DNA from: an uncultured Lachnospiraceae bacterium
GTDB lineage: Bacteria > Bacillota > Clostridia > Lachnospirales > Lachnospiraceae
Assembly: GCA_946546945.1 (NCBI GenBank)
Contig: CAMNOU010000009.1
Coordinates: forward strand, 38,507 to 102,506
Direction: 5' to 3'
DNA length: 64,000 nt
In this document: positions 54,010-63,894 of the stretch, piece after piece
How the letters are laid out: each line of letters begins with the position of its first letter
Numbering within the stretch: position 1 is the stretch's first letter
The notes under the pieces: model-generated
Databases searched by the model: none
What the model saw: only the letters and a program-made list of their open reading frames with translations
What the model was told of the DNA's origin: nothing
Program-made: the position numbers and the translations under genes

Positions 54010-57000
54010 ATGGCATTTACACATTTGCATGTTCATACAGAATACAGTCTTCTGGATGGCTCGAATAAAATCACAGAATACGTTGACAGAGTGAAGGAGC
54101 TTGGAATGACAGCGGCCGCGATTACAGACCACGGTGTCATGTATGGAGTCATCGACTTTTACCGGGCGGCAAAAAAAGCGGGAATCAATCCGATCCTGGG
54201 CTGTGAGGTCTATGTTGCCAACGGTTCCCGGTTTGACAGAGAACCGGGGAGAGCCGAAGAGCGTTACTATCACCTTGTTTTGCTGGCGGAGAATAATACC
54301 GGTTACGCGAATCTGATGAAAATCGTTTCAAGAGGGTTTACGGAAGGATATTATTACAAGCCGCGTGTGGACATGGATCTTCTGGAAGAATACCATGAGG
54401 GGATCATAGCCCTTTCCGCATGCCTGGCCGGAGAAGTGCAGCGAAACCTTTCCCGGGGAATGTTTGAAGAAGCGCGGGAGGCTGCCTGCAGATATGAAAA
54501 GTGTTTCGGAAAAGGAAATTTTTTCCTGGAACTTCAGGATCACGGCATACCGGAACAGGCAATCGTAAACCAGAAACTGATGCAGCTGCATGAGGATACC
54601 GGGATCGATCTGGTCGTCACAAATGATGTGCATTATACCTATGCAGATGATGTGGAACCGCATGACATCCTGTTATGTCTGCAGACCGGGAAAAAGCTGA
54701 GCGACACAGACAGGATGCGGTATGAAGGCGGCCAGTACTATGTAAAGTCCGAAGAGGAGATGCGCGCCCTTTTTCCGTATATACCGGAGGCGCTGGACAA
54801 TACGCAGAAAATTGCGGACCGCTGTCACGTGGAAATTGAATTCGGAGTGACAAAGCTTCCCAGATTTGATGTGCCGGAAGGCTATACTTCCTGGGAATAT
54901 TTAAATAAATTATGCTATGACGGATTAAAAGAGCGCTACGATGCCGGAGAACTTCCGGAGCTTGAGAAAAAGCTGGCTTACGAACTGGGTGTGATCCGGG
55001 ATATGGGGTACGTAGATTACTTCCTGATCGTATGGGATTTTATACGCTATGCGAGAGAACATGAGATCATGGTCGGACCCGGAAGAGGAAGCGCGGCAGG
55101 CAGTCTGGTGGCTTACACGCTGGGCATTACCAGGCTCGATCCGATCCGCTATAGTCTTATTTTTGAACGATTTTTAAATCCGGAACGGGTATCCATGCCG
55201 GATATCGACGTGGACTTCTGTTTTGAGAGACGCCAGGAAGTGATCGATTATGTAGTGCGCAAATACGGCAAGGACCGTGTAGTACAGATCGTCACGTTCG
55301 GTACGCTTGCTGCCCGCGGTGTGATCCGTGATGTGGGCCGGGTGATGGATCTGTCCTATGCGCTTTGCGATACGATCGCGAAGATGATCCCGAATGAACT
55401 CGGCATCACCATCGATAAGGCGCTGAAGATGAATCCGGAACTGCGGGGCCTGTATGAATCGGATCCGAAAATCACAAAGCTGATCGATATGGCAAAAAGG
55501 CTCGAAGGGCTACCGCGCCACACATCCATGCATGCGGCCGGCGTTGTGATCAGTCAGAAGGCAGTGGATGAATATGTGCCGCTTTCCAGGGCCGCGGATG
55601 GTTCTGTGACAACACAGTTCACCATGACGACGCTGGAAGAGCTCGGTCTGCTCAAAATGGACTTTCTGGGCCTTCGCACACTTACGGTGATCCAGGATGC
55701 GGTGCGCAATATTGAAATGACATCCGGTTTCAAACCGGATCTTGAAACCATCGATTACAATGATCCCGCAGTGCTTGCATCGCTTTCCACCGGAAAATGC
55801 GACGGAGTCTTTCAGCTGGAAAGCGCCGGGATGAAAAGCTTTATGAAAGAGCTGGTTCCCGAAAGTCTGGAGGATGTGATCGCAGGGATCTCTCTTTACC
55901 GTCCCGGACCGATGGATTTCATACCTGCCTATATCCGGGGCAAGAATCATCCGGATACCATTACCTATGACTGCCCGCAGCTGGAACCCATTCTGTCCCC
56001 GACTTACGGCTGTATCGTATATCAGGAACAGGTCATGCAGATCGTACGGGATCTGGCCGGGTATACACTGGGGCGGAGTGATCTGGTCCGGCGCGCCATG
56101 TCCAAGAAAAAAGGGGATGTCATGGCGAAAGAGAGGCAGAATTTTGTGTATGGCAATCCCGAAGAAGGCGTGCCGGGATGTATCGCCAACGGCATATCAG
56201 CGGAAGTAGCCAACAAAATCTTTGATGAGATGACGGATTTCGCCAAATATGCCTTCAACAAATCCCATGCGGCTGCCTATGCGGTCGTCTCTTATCAGAC
56301 GGCCTGGCTGAAGTATTACTATCCGGTCGAATTCATGGCGGCTCTGATGACTTCCGTGATTGACAATTCCGCAAAGGTGTCCGAATATATCCAGGTCTGC
56401 CGTCAGATGGGGATCCGGGTCCTGCCTCCGGACATCAACGAAGGACTTGCGGGTTTCTCGGTTTCTTCCGGATCCATCCTTTACGGACTCTCTGCCATCA
56501 AAAGTATTGGAAGGCCTGTGATCGAGGCTGTCCTGCGGGAGAGAAACAGAGAAGGCCGGTTTACTTCGCTGCGTGATTTTCTGGAAAGAATGGCGAAGGA
56601 AAAGGTGAACCGCCGCGCAGTAGAGAATTTCATAAAGGCAGGTGCTTTTGACGGACTGGGCGGAAACCGCAGGCAGTTCATGATGGTCTATGAATCCATC
56701 ATGGATTCGATCAGTCAGGAGAGGAAAAATACTCTGGACGGGCAGATGTCCCTGTTCGATCTGGTTCCGGAGGATGAAAAGGCCAGTTATGAGATCCGTC
56801 TGCCAAACGTGGAGGAATTCGACACAGAAGAATTGCTGGCCATGGAAAAAGAGGTGCTCAGCATTTATGTCAGCGGGCATCCTCTGCAGGAATATGAAGA
56901 AAAGTGGCGGAAGAATATTACACATTCCAGCGCGGACTTCATGCTGGATGAAGAAACCAATGAGGTGGCGGCAAAAGATGGCGAAAAGACCGTCATCGGC

Positions 57001-57495
57001 GGTATGATCGTCGGGAAGACGGTCAAATACACCAAAAACAATAAAGCAATGGCTTTTCTGACGATTGAAGATCTCTATGGAACCGTGGAAGTGATCGTGT
57101 TCCCCCGGGATTATGAAAAGTATAACCGTCTGATGAATGAGGATGAAAAAGTATTTGTCATCGGGCGGATTTCCGTTGAAGATGATAAAAACGGAAAAGT
57201 CATCTGTGAGAGGATCTGTTCTTTTGACGATACCAGACGGGAGCTCTGGCTGCAGTTCGAGACCATGGACCGGTATGAGGAAAAACGTACGGAAGTGTCG
57301 GAACTGCTCCGGGAATCGGACGGCAAAGATCAGGTCGTGATCTATATCGCAAAGGACCGGGTAATGAAGCGGCTCGGGATGAACAGAAGTGTCAATGCGG
57401 GACAGGAACTGACGGCCGCACTGACGCACCTTCTGGGAGAAAAAAACGTCAGAGTTTTGGAAAAGTCCATTGAAAAAACAGAGAAAAGATATTAG
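54010..57495 (+). CDS. dnaE: DNA polymerase III subunit alpha (DnaE)
   Basis: A 1161-residue replicative polymerase. The N-terminal PHP domain begins HLHVHTEYSLLDGSNKI. The palm domain carries PDIDVDF at residues 397-403, with catalytic D398 and D400, and GPGRGSAAGSLVAYTL is just before. Helix-hairpin-helix, OB (GGMIVGKTVKYTKNNKAMA with VEVIVFPRDYEKY) and a C-terminal region follow. In Firmicutes DnaE usually works beside PolC, extending primers on the lagging strand; polC is not in the window. The order dnaE-pfkA is conserved in clostridia. Confidence 0.97.
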   Translation: MAFTHLHVHTEYSLLDGSNKITEYVDRVKELGMTAAAITDHGVMYGVIDFYRAAKKAGINPILGCEVYVANGSRFDREPGRAEERYYHLVLLAENNTGYANLMKIVSRGFTEGYYYKPRVDMDLLEEYHEGIIALSACLAGEVQRNLSRGMFEEAREAACRYEKCFGKGNFFLELQDHGIPEQAIVNQKLMQLHEDTGIDLVVTNDVHYTYADDVEPHDILLCLQTGKKLSDTDRMRYEGGQYYVKSEEEMRALFPYIPEALDNTQKIADRCHVEIEFGVTKLPRFDVPEGYTSWEYLNKLCYDGLKERYDAGELPELEKKLAYELGVIRDMGYVDYFLIVWDFIRYAREHEIMVGPGRGSAAGSLVAYTLGITRLDPIRYSLIFERFLNPERVSMPDIDVDFCFERRQEVIDYVVRKYGKDRVVQIVTFGTLAARGVIRDVGRVMDLSYALCDTIAKMIPNELGITIDKALKMNPELRGLYESDPKITKLIDMAKRLEGLPRHTSMHAAGVVISQKAVDEYVPLSRAADGSVTTQFTMTTLEELGLLKMDFLGLRTLTVIQDAVRNIEMTSGFKPDLETIDYNDPAVLASLSTGKCDGVFQLESAGMKSFMKELVPESLEDVIAGISLYRPGPMDFIPAYIRGKNHPDTITYDCPQLEPILSPTYGCIVYQEQVMQIVRDLAGYTLGRSDLVRRAMSKKKGDVMAKERQNFVYGNPEEGVPGCIANGISAEVANKIFDEMTDFAKYAFNKSHAAAYAVVSYQTAWLKYYYPVEFMAALMTSVIDNSAKVSEYIQVCRQMGIRVLPPDINEGLAGFSVSSGSILYGLSAIKSIGRPVIEAVLRERNREGRFTSLRDFLERMAKEKVNRRAVENFIKAGAFDGLGGNRRQFMMVYESIMDSISQERKNTLDGQMSLFDLVPEDEKASYEIRLPNVEEFDTEELLAMEKEVLSIYVSGHPLQEYEEKWRKNITHSSADFMLDEETNEVAAKDGEKTVIGGMIVGKTVKYTKNNKAMAFLTIEDLYGTVEVIVFPRDYEKYNRLMNEDEKVFVIGRISVEDDKNGKVICERICSFDDTRRELWLQFETMDRYEEKRTEVSELLRESDGKDQVVIYIAKDRVMKRLGMNRSVNAGQELTAALTHLLGEKNVRVLEKSIEKTEKRY

Positions 57496-57534
57496 AATGT
57501 CTTTGATAATATGCGAATGACAGGAGGATCAGGC

Positions 57535-58509
57535 ATGGCAAAGGAAGTACAGACAATCGGTGTGCTTACAAGCGGAGGAGACGCGCCGGGAATGAACGCG
57601 GCGATTCGTGCGGTTGTCCGGCAGGCGATTTTTAAAGGGAAAAAAGTAAAAGGAATCAAACGCGGTTATGCCGGGCTGATCGCGGAAGATATCGTGGATA
57701 TGCAGGCCCGGGATGTTTCCGAAATCATTCAAAGAGGAGGAACCATTCTGCAGACAGCCCGCTGCCCGGAGTTCCGTACTGAGGAAGGACAGAAACTGGG
57801 GGCAGACGTATGCAGAAAGCACGGCATCGACGGCATCGTTGTCATCGGCGGCGACGGTTCTTTCCGCGGCGCGCAGAAGCTTGCCGCTCAGGGAATCAAT
57901 ACCATCGGGGTCCCCGGTACCATTGACCTGGATATCTCCTGTACAGAATATACGATCGGATTTGACACCGCTGTGAACACAGCCATGGAAGCGATCGACA
58001 AGATCCGTGATACGGCTTCTTCCCATGAACGCTGCAGTATCATTGAGGTCATGGGCCGCGGCGCCGGCTACATTGCCCTGTGGTGCGGCATAGCAAATGG
58101 CGCTGAGCAGGTGCTGATCCCTGAGAAATATACCTATGACGAACAGAAAATCGTCGATAATATTATTGCGAACCGAAAAAGAGGAAAAACGCACTATATT
58201 ATCATCAATGCGGAAGGAATCGGTCATTCCACATCACTTGCCAGAAGAATCGAGGCGGCTACAGGCATGGAGACCCGCGCGACCATTCTCGGCCATATGC
58301 AGCGCGGCGGAAGCCCGACCTGCAAAGATCGTGTGTACGCGTCCACAATGGGAGGCATGGCGGTCGATCTTCTGTGCGAGGGCAAGAGCAACCGTGTCGT
58401 TGCCTATAAGGACGGACATTTTGTTGATTATGATATAGATGAAGCGCTGGCGATGACGAAAAATATTTCAGAGTATCAGTTTGCTCTGGGACGGAATCTG
58501 TCTATATAA
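57535..58509 (+). CDS. pfkA: 6-phosphofructokinase
   Basis: A 324-residue glycolytic kinase. LTSGGDAPGMNAAIR starts the nucleotide site, GGDGSFRGA holds the glycine typical of ATP-dependent enzymes, and PGTIDLDISCTEYTIGFDTA contains the catalytic aspartate. VMGRGAGYIA and GHMQRGGSPTCKDR complete the fructose 6-phosphate site. The motif reads TIDLDI rather than TIDNDI, a variant I recall from related clostridia. The start at 57535 has AGGAGG seven bases upstream. Confidence 0.96.
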   Translation: MAKEVQTIGVLTSGGDAPGMNAAIRAVVRQAIFKGKKVKGIKRGYAGLIAEDIVDMQARDVSEIIQRGGTILQTARCPEFRTEEGQKLGADVCRKHGIDGIVVIGGDGSFRGAQKLAAQGINTIGVPGTIDLDISCTEYTIGFDTAVNTAMEAIDKIRDTASSHERCSIIEVMGRGAGYIALWCGIANGAEQVLIPEKYTYDEQKIVDNIIANRKRGKTHYIIINAEGIGHSTSLARRIEAATGMETRATILGHMQRGGSPTCKDRVYASTMGGMAVDLLCEGKSNRVVAYKDGHFVDYDIDEALAMTKNISEYQFALGRNLSI

Positions 58510-58520
58510 GGATGTGAACA

Positions 58521-59297
58521 TTGATTACAAGTACTTCAAATCCGCAGGTGAAAAACATTATGCTGCTTCTGAAAAAATCCAGAGCACGGTATCAGCAGCA
58601 GCTTTATGCAGTGGAAGGAATCCGCATGTTCCGGGAGGCACCGGAAGACCTGATCGACAGGATCTATGTGTCGGAATCCTTCCTGAAGACGGAAGCGCAT
58701 CGAAAAGAACTGGAGGGACACACCTTTGAGGTGCTGTCTGATCCGGTCTTTTTGCGTGTTTCAGACACGAAGACGCCCCAGGGGATTCTCTGTCTGATGA
58801 AGATGCCGGATTATTCGCTGGAATCATTTCTGAAAGAGCCCGGAGGACTGTGGCTGATTCTGGAAAACATTCAGGATCCGGGAAATCTCGGGACCATGTT
58901 CCGGACAGGGGAAGGCGCGGGGATCCGGGGGATCATCATGGACGAACATACGGCGGATATTTATAATCCGAAGACAATCCGCTCGACCATGGGAGCGGTT
59001 TACCGGGTTCCTTTTTTTGTGACCGGCGATCTGGCAGAGACGATCCGGCATCTGAAAGATCATCAGATCAGGGTCTATGCTGCTCATTTAGAGGGAAGTG
59101 TATTTTATGATGAGCCGGATTACCGCCGGGGAACCGCTTTCCTGATCGGGAATGAGGGGAACGGGCTGACAGAACCGATCGCTGCTGCGGCAGACAGTTA
59201 TGTAAAGATACCGATGGGAGGACAGCTGGAATCTCTGAACGCTGCCATGGCGGCAGGGATCCTGATGTATGAGGCGAACCGCCAGAGAAGGAGATGA
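58521..59297 (+). CDS. TrmH/SpoU-family RNA 2'-O-methyltransferase
   Basis: A 258-residue SPOUT-fold methyltransferase. An N-terminal substrate-binding domain (SNPQVKNIMLLLKKSRARYQ) is followed by ENIQDPGNLGTMFRTGEGAG, IGNEGNGLTEP and IPMGGQLESLNAAMAAGIL, the three SpoU motifs. The likely target is 23S rRNA or tRNA ribose; the exact base cannot be read. The start codon is TTG at 58521, eight bases after AAGGATG. It lies 11 bases after pfkA. Confidence 0.93.
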   Translation: MITSTSNPQVKNIMLLLKKSRARYQQQLYAVEGIRMFREAPEDLIDRIYVSESFLKTEAHRKELEGHTFEVLSDPVFLRVSDTKTPQGILCLMKMPDYSLESFLKEPGGLWLILENIQDPGNLGTMFRTGEGAGIRGIIMDEHTADIYNPKTIRSTMGAVYRVPFFVTGDLAETIRHLKDHQIRVYAAHLEGSVFYDEPDYRRGTAFLIGNEGNGLTEPIAAAADSYVKIPMGGQLESLNAAMAAGILMYEANRQRRR

Positions 59298-59302
59298 GAC
59301 AT

Positions 59303-59569
59303 ATGTTCCGGTTATGGGTAAAAGAGTTTAAGGATAACCGTATGCTTTGTGATACGACGATTTGCGACGACAGTGACGATACAAGGACCCATAAGATTTT
59401 CCGGGCTCTGGAAGAAGCCTGCTATCAGTTTGATCTCGGAAAGCCCCTGTGGCTGGATTCATCGGTCAGGGAATTTAAAAGACATGCGAAGGCGCGGTTT
59501 TATCAGGACAGTTTCATCGAGACTATCAACTTTGATTATCTGGAGATCCAGGTCATTGAAGAAGACTGA
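59303..59569 (+). CDS. Hypothetical protein, 88 residues, unknown family
   Basis: I do not recognise this protein. It is soluble, with no membrane helix or signal. It begins FRLWVKEFKDNRML and has a short acidic CDDSDD turn, a likely amphipathic helix (HKIFRALEEACYQFDL) and an ending of beta strands (INFDYLEIQVIEED). The start at 59303 is chosen because AAGGAG lies nine bases upstream; the ATG at 59294 touches that site. Its place directly after an RNA methyltransferase gene and before an alarmone synthetase suggests co-transcription only with the former. Confidence 0.72.
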   Translation: MFRLWVKEFKDNRMLCDTTICDDSDDTRTHKIFRALEEACYQFDLGKPLWLDSSVREFKRHAKARFYQDSFIETINFDYLEIQVIEED

Positions 59570-59668
59570 ATTCTAAAAAAAATATGAAAACTTCATAAAT
59601 GCGACAAAATCCGTACCGGTTATGATATACTCTATACGGTGACCATTAGAAATGAGGAGTATGATATT

Positions 59669-60346
59669 ATGACGGAACAGAAAACAGAATTCAATGAAAG
59701 TATCTACGACTGGCAGAATATTATGTTCTTGTACAATGCAGCGATTAAAGAGGTCAGAACAAAGCTGGATATCATGAATGATGAGTTCCAGTTCATCTAC
59801 CAGTATAATCCAATCGAATATATCAAATCCAGGATCAAGACGCCGGAAAGCATTGTCAATAAACTGAAACGGTACGGTTATGAGAGCACCATTCAGAACA
59901 TGGTGGAATATGTGAATGACATTGCGGGGATCCGTGTCGTCTGCTCGTTTACCTCGGACATCTACCGGCTGGCGGAGATGATCGGAAAGCAGAAGGAATT
60001 TGAAATCTTTTACATTAAGGATTATATCAAACATCCGAAAGAAAGCGGATACCGGAGCTATCACATGCATATTAAAGTGCCGATCCAGACGACAAAAGGA
60101 GTGATTCCTACAAAGGTGGAGCTTCAGATCCGCACCATAGCGATGGATTTCTGGGCAAGCCTCGAGCATAAGATCTATTATAAATTTGAGGGGGAAGCCC
60201 CGGACTATATCAGTCAGGATCTGCGCAGCTGCGCAGCGATCGTTGCGAATCTGGATGAGAAGATGCTGTCGCTGAATGAAGCCATCATGCAGACGAAGGG
60301 AAGGGCAAAGAGGAACAAATCGGAGGAAATACATGAGTGCAATTAA
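59669..60346 (+). CDS. Small alarmone synthetase (GTP pyrophosphokinase family, RelP/RelQ-like)
   Basis: A 225-residue single-domain (p)ppGpp synthetase. IAGIRVVCSFTSDIYRLAEM, KESGYRSYHMHIKVPI and VELQIRTIAMDFWASLEHKIYYK match the RelA/SpoT synthetase motifs. There is no HD hydrolase and no TGS/ACT domain, as in B. subtilis SasB and SasA. It would make alarmone from GTP or GDP and ATP, under transcriptional rather than ribosomal control. GAGGAG lies nine bases before the start. Its last 14 bases overlap ahcY. Confidence 0.92.
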   Translation: MTEQKTEFNESIYDWQNIMFLYNAAIKEVRTKLDIMNDEFQFIYQYNPIEYIKSRIKTPESIVNKLKRYGYESTIQNMVEYVNDIAGIRVVCSFTSDIYRLAEMIGKQKEFEIFYIKDYIKHPKESGYRSYHMHIKVPIQTTKGVIPTKVELQIRTIAMDFWASLEHKIYYKFEGEAPDYISQDLRSCAAIVANLDEKMLSLNEAIMQTKGRAKRNKSEEIHECN

Positions 60347-61583
60347 AGATATCAACCTTGCTCCTTCAGGAGCGCTGAAAATAGACTGGGTCAGAAAAAA
60401 CTGCCCCCTGCTCAGAAGCCTGGAGGAGGATTTTTCCAGGACCAGACCGTTTGAGGGCATCCGGATCGCCCTCTCCATTCACCTGGAGGCAAAGACCGCT
60501 TATCTGTGCAAGGTCCTTGCCAGCGGCGGAGCGGAAATGTTCATCACCGGAAGCAATCCTTTATCCACGCAGGATGATGTGGCTGCTGCGCTGGTCCGGG
60601 ACGGGCTGAATGTTTATGCATGGTATGATTGTACCGCGGAAGAATATGACGCGAACATGGAGAAAGTACTGAGTCATAACTGCAATATTATCATCGATGA
60701 CGGAGGCGATCTGGTACATATGCTTCACACATCCATGCGTGACCGGATACAGTATGTCATCGGAGGATGCGAGGAGACCACGACAGGGATCATCCGGCTG
60801 ATCGCTATGGCGAAGAAGAATGAGCTGCAATTTCCCATGGTCATGGTCAATAACGCGGACTGCAAGCATCTGTTTGACAACCGTTACGGAACCGGTCAGT
60901 CTGTTTTTGACGGCATCAACCGGACGACGAATCTGATCGTTGCCGGGAAATATGTGGTCGTCGCCGGATACGGATGGTGCGGCAAAGGCGTGGCCATGCG
61001 CGCAAAAGGATTGGGAGCGAAGGTGATTGTGACGGAGATCGATCCGGTGAAAGCAATTGAAGCGGTGATGGACGGTTTTGAGGTCATGCCCATGAACGAG
61101 GCGGCCCGGATCGGCGACTTTTTTATCACGGTCACCGGCTGTGCAGGAGTGATTGATGAGGAAGATTTCCGTGTTATGAAAAACGGAGCGATTCTGTGCA
61201 ACGCAGGTCATTTTGATGTCGAGATTGACATGAAGCGCTTAAGAGAGATTGCGATTTCCGCGATTGAGCAGCGCAAAAACATCACCGGCTATCAGATTTC
61301 TGAGGATTCCTGGATTTATGTGCTGGCCGAAGGCCGCCTGGTGAATCTGGCCGCGGGAGACGGTCACCCGGCTGAGATTATGGATATGAGTTTTGCGATT
61401 CAGGCGCTGAGCGCAAAATATCTTGTGGAAAATGCAGGGAATCTTTCGGAAAAACTGATTTCCGTTCCGCGCGAGGTGGATCTGGAGGTAGCGAATCGAA
61501 AGCTTTCTTTCCTCGGGGTATCGATCGATCAGCTGACGCCGGAACAGGAGAAGTATCTGAATTCTTCCAGTCTTGATATGTAA
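60333..61583 (+). CDS. ahcY: Adenosylhomocysteinase (S-adenosylhomocysteine hydrolase), short prokaryotic type
   Basis: A 416-residue NAD-dependent enzyme that splits S-adenosylhomocysteine into adenosine and homocysteine. HLEAKTAYLCKVLASGGAEM, GCEETTTGIIRL and the NAD loop VVVAGYGWCGKGVAMRAKGLGA are diagnostic; NAGHFDVEID is also conserved. It lacks the roughly 40-residue insert and KPDHYRY-type tail of eukaryotic enzymes and resembles Thermotoga/archaeal types, some of which act on S-inosylhomocysteine. The start at 60333 has GGAGG upstream, inside the end of the alarmone synthetase gene. Confidence 0.94.
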   Translation: MSAIKDINLAPSGALKIDWVRKNCPLLRSLEEDFSRTRPFEGIRIALSIHLEAKTAYLCKVLASGGAEMFITGSNPLSTQDDVAAALVRDGLNVYAWYDCTAEEYDANMEKVLSHNCNIIIDDGGDLVHMLHTSMRDRIQYVIGGCEETTTGIIRLIAMAKKNELQFPMVMVNNADCKHLFDNRYGTGQSVFDGINRTTNLIVAGKYVVVAGYGWCGKGVAMRAKGLGAKVIVTEIDPVKAIEAVMDGFEVMPMNEAARIGDFFITVTGCAGVIDEEDFRVMKNGAILCNAGHFDVEIDMKRLREIAISAIEQRKNITGYQISEDSWIYVLAEGRLVNLAAGDGHPAEIMDMSFAIQALSAKYLVENAGNLSEKLISVPREVDLEVANRKLSFLGVSIDQLTPEQEKYLNSSSLDM

Positions 61584-61604
61584 TTTTGCAATAAGGATGA
61601 TGAA

Positions 61605-62612
61605 ATGAAAAAGAATCAAATCAAAGCAATGCGTCTGCTTGTCCTGGCAGGTGCATTGTCTTTATCCATCGCACTTTCCGGGTGCGGACATACGTCTTCA
61701 GAGGTGCTGGAATTGAAACAGCAGGGAATCACCAGGCTGGAACAGGGAGATTATGCCGGAGCAGCGGAAAGCTTTCAGAGCGCCCTGGATCTTTCCGGAA
61801 AACGCATCGGAGCGGAGGAGACAGATCTCAGTTATTATAAGGCACTGGCTCTGTATAAGGCCGGGGATGCACAGGGAGCGCTTTCCGTTTATACATCGTT
61901 GATGGAACAGGATGAGGACAACTGGGAACCCGCTTATCTCCGGGGAAACCTGTACCTGAAGGAAGGCAGGATCAAGGAGGCCGTTTCCGATTACAGGCAG
62001 GCGGTTCAGAAAAAAGGAGAGGATACCTCTTTGTATCTGAATCTCTATGAAAATCTGATGAACGCAGGAGAGCAGGAAGAGGCTTCCCGGTATCAGAATG
62101 CCCTGCTGTCCATGGATCTTTCCGGCGGATCAGACTATTACAATGCCGGCTATATGTATTATCTGATGAAAGATTACGGACAGGCCGAGACAAACCTGAA
62201 TACGGCAAAAGAAAGCGGCCGCGATGAAGCGCTTCTGATGCTTGGACGGATCTATTCGGAGACGGACCGGAAGGAGGATGCAGAGGCAGCTTTCGCTTCT
62301 TACCGCGAAAAACATGCCGATGACGCGTCGGCTCTCAACGATCTGGCGGCGGCACTGATGTCTGTGAAGGATTACAGCGGCGCGGTTTCTGATCTCGAGA
62401 AAGCTCTGGAAATAGCAGAAGGAGATATCCGGCTTGCGATCCGGAAAAACCTGATTGCCGCCTGTGAATACAGCGGAGATTTCCGGAAAGCCTATGCGAC
62501 TGCCAGAGAACTGGTATCGAAAACGAATGATGAAGAAATAGCAAGAGAGTATGAATTTCTGAGAACCAGGATATCCTATGAAAATCAGAGCTCAACTTCA
62601 AACAATCCGTAA
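61605..62612 (+). CDS. TPR-repeat lipoprotein
   Basis: A 335-residue protein. A basic start (KKNQIKAMR) and a hydrophobic stretch lead to the lipobox LSGC at about residues 25-28, so it should be lipid-anchored on the outer face of the membrane. The rest is built of tetratricopeptide repeats (for example ITRLEQGDYAGAAESFQSAL, YKALALYKAGDAQGALSVY, LAAALMSVKDYSGAVSDLEKAL), typical of protein-binding scaffolds. No enzymatic domain is seen. The partner is unknown. It lies between ahcY and hflX. Confidence 0.88.
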   Translation: MKKNQIKAMRLLVLAGALSLSIALSGCGHTSSEVLELKQQGITRLEQGDYAGAAESFQSALDLSGKRIGAEETDLSYYKALALYKAGDAQGALSVYTSLMEQDEDNWEPAYLRGNLYLKEGRIKEAVSDYRQAVQKKGEDTSLYLNLYENLMNAGEQEEASRYQNALLSMDLSGGSDYYNAGYMYYLMKDYGQAETNLNTAKESGRDEALLMLGRIYSETDRKEDAEAAFASYREKHADDASALNDLAAALMSVKDYSGAVSDLEKALEIAEGDIRLAIRKNLIAACEYSGDFRKAYATARELVSKTNDEEIAREYEFLRTRISYENQSSTSNNP

Positions 62613-62633
62613 GCATGAGGGAACAACACCGGT

Positions 62634-63860
62634 ATGTACGAAAATGATGCATTGAAAGAGCGGGTGATTCTGGTCGGCGTCTGCACTGCCGATTCAGATG
62701 ACACGCAATATTCGCTGATGGAATTAAAGGAACTGGCTGCGGCGGCCGGGGCGGAGACGGTCGGAATGGTGATCCAGAATCTGGATCGTGTCCATCCGGG
62801 CACTTACATCGGATCCGGAAAGACAGAAGAACTGAAAGAGCAGATCCTGAGTCTGGATGCGACCGGAATCATCTGTGATGACGAACTGAGTCCGGTGCAG
62901 ATGAGGAATCTGGAACAGGAGCTGGACACAAAGGTGATGGACCGTACCCTTCTGATTCTTGATATTTTCGCGCGCAGGGCGTACACCAGCGAGGGAAAGA
63001 TCCAGGTTGAGCTGGCACAGTTAAAATACCGTCTCACAAGACTTGCCGGGTTCGGACGATCCATGTCCCGCCTTGGCGGCGGAATCGGCACCAGGGGGCC
63101 GGGAGAGAAAAAGCTGGAGATGGACAGGCGCCTCATCAATCACCGGATTGCCCAGCTGAACAGGGAATTAAAAGAAGTCGTACGGCATCGCGACATTACC
63201 AGAAGTCAGCGCATGAAAAGCAGAACAAAGGTAGCGGCGATTGTCGGATATACAAACGCAGGGAAATCAACCCTTTTGAATTGTCTGACCGGAGCCGGAG
63301 TCCTGGAAGAGGATCAGCTGTTTGCCACACTGGATCCGACCACACGGCTTCTGGAGCTTTCCAACAGGCAGCAGATACTGCTGACGGATACCGTCGGGTT
63401 TATCCGGAAACTTCCGCATCACCTGATCGATGCGTTCAAAAGTACCCTGGAGGAAGCAAAATATGCAGATCTTATTATCCATGTGGTCGATGCGTCCAAT
63501 CCGCAGTGGGATATGCAGCTTCATGTCGTTTACCAGACGCTAAAAGAACTGGGAATCACAGACAAGAAGGTCATCACCCTCTTCAATAAATGTGATCTGC
63601 TGAATGAGGACGATGTTTTTCATGATTTCCGGGCAGAAAAAAATCTTCGTATCAGTGCCGGAACCGGACAGGGGATTCCCGAACTGAAACAGGCCCTGGA
63701 GGAGATCCTGCGGGACGGGAAAGTACTGCTGAAACATACCTTCCCATATGAGAAAGCGGGAGAAATCCAGAAAGTCCGGAAATATGGAGAGCTTTTGAAG
63801 GAAGATTACAGAGAGAACGGCATCTATATCGAAGCCTATGTACCGGCCGATCTGCTGTAA
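62634..63860 (+). CDS. hflX: GTPase HflX
   Basis: A 408-residue ribosome-associated GTPase that splits stalled or hibernating ribosomes under stress. The N-terminal domain includes GTYIGSGKTEELKE, then RAYTSEGKIQVELAQLKYRL, and the glycine-rich SRLGGGIGTRGPGEKKLE linker. The G domain has G1 GYTNAGKSTLLN, G3 DTVGFIRKLPHHLIDAF and G4 NKCD. The length is normal. The ribosome site is AGGGA. It ends about 30 bases before the promoter of the next transcript. Confidence 0.96.
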   Translation: MYENDALKERVILVGVCTADSDDTQYSLMELKELAAAAGAETVGMVIQNLDRVHPGTYIGSGKTEELKEQILSLDATGIICDDELSPVQMRNLEQELDTKVMDRTLLILDIFARRAYTSEGKIQVELAQLKYRLTRLAGFGRSMSRLGGGIGTRGPGEKKLEMDRRLINHRIAQLNRELKEVVRHRDITRSQRMKSRTKVAAIVGYTNAGKSTLLNCLTGAGVLEEDQLFATLDPTTRLLELSNRQQILLTDTVGFIRKLPHHLIDAFKSTLEEAKYADLIIHVVDASNPQWDMQLHVVYQTLKELGITDKKVITLFNKCDLLNEDDVFHDFRAEKNLRISAGTGQGIPELKQALEEILRDGKVLLKHTFPYEKAGEIQKVRKYGELLKEDYRENGIYIEAYVPADLL

Positions 63861-63894
63861 GTTGAAAATACCTTGAAAATATTAAAAAAAACTA

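Noticed and set aside
61584..61604. A SAM or SAH riboswitch near ahcY
   Set aside because: ahcY starts inside the preceding gene and the 21-base spacer after it is too short; no riboswitch core was seen.
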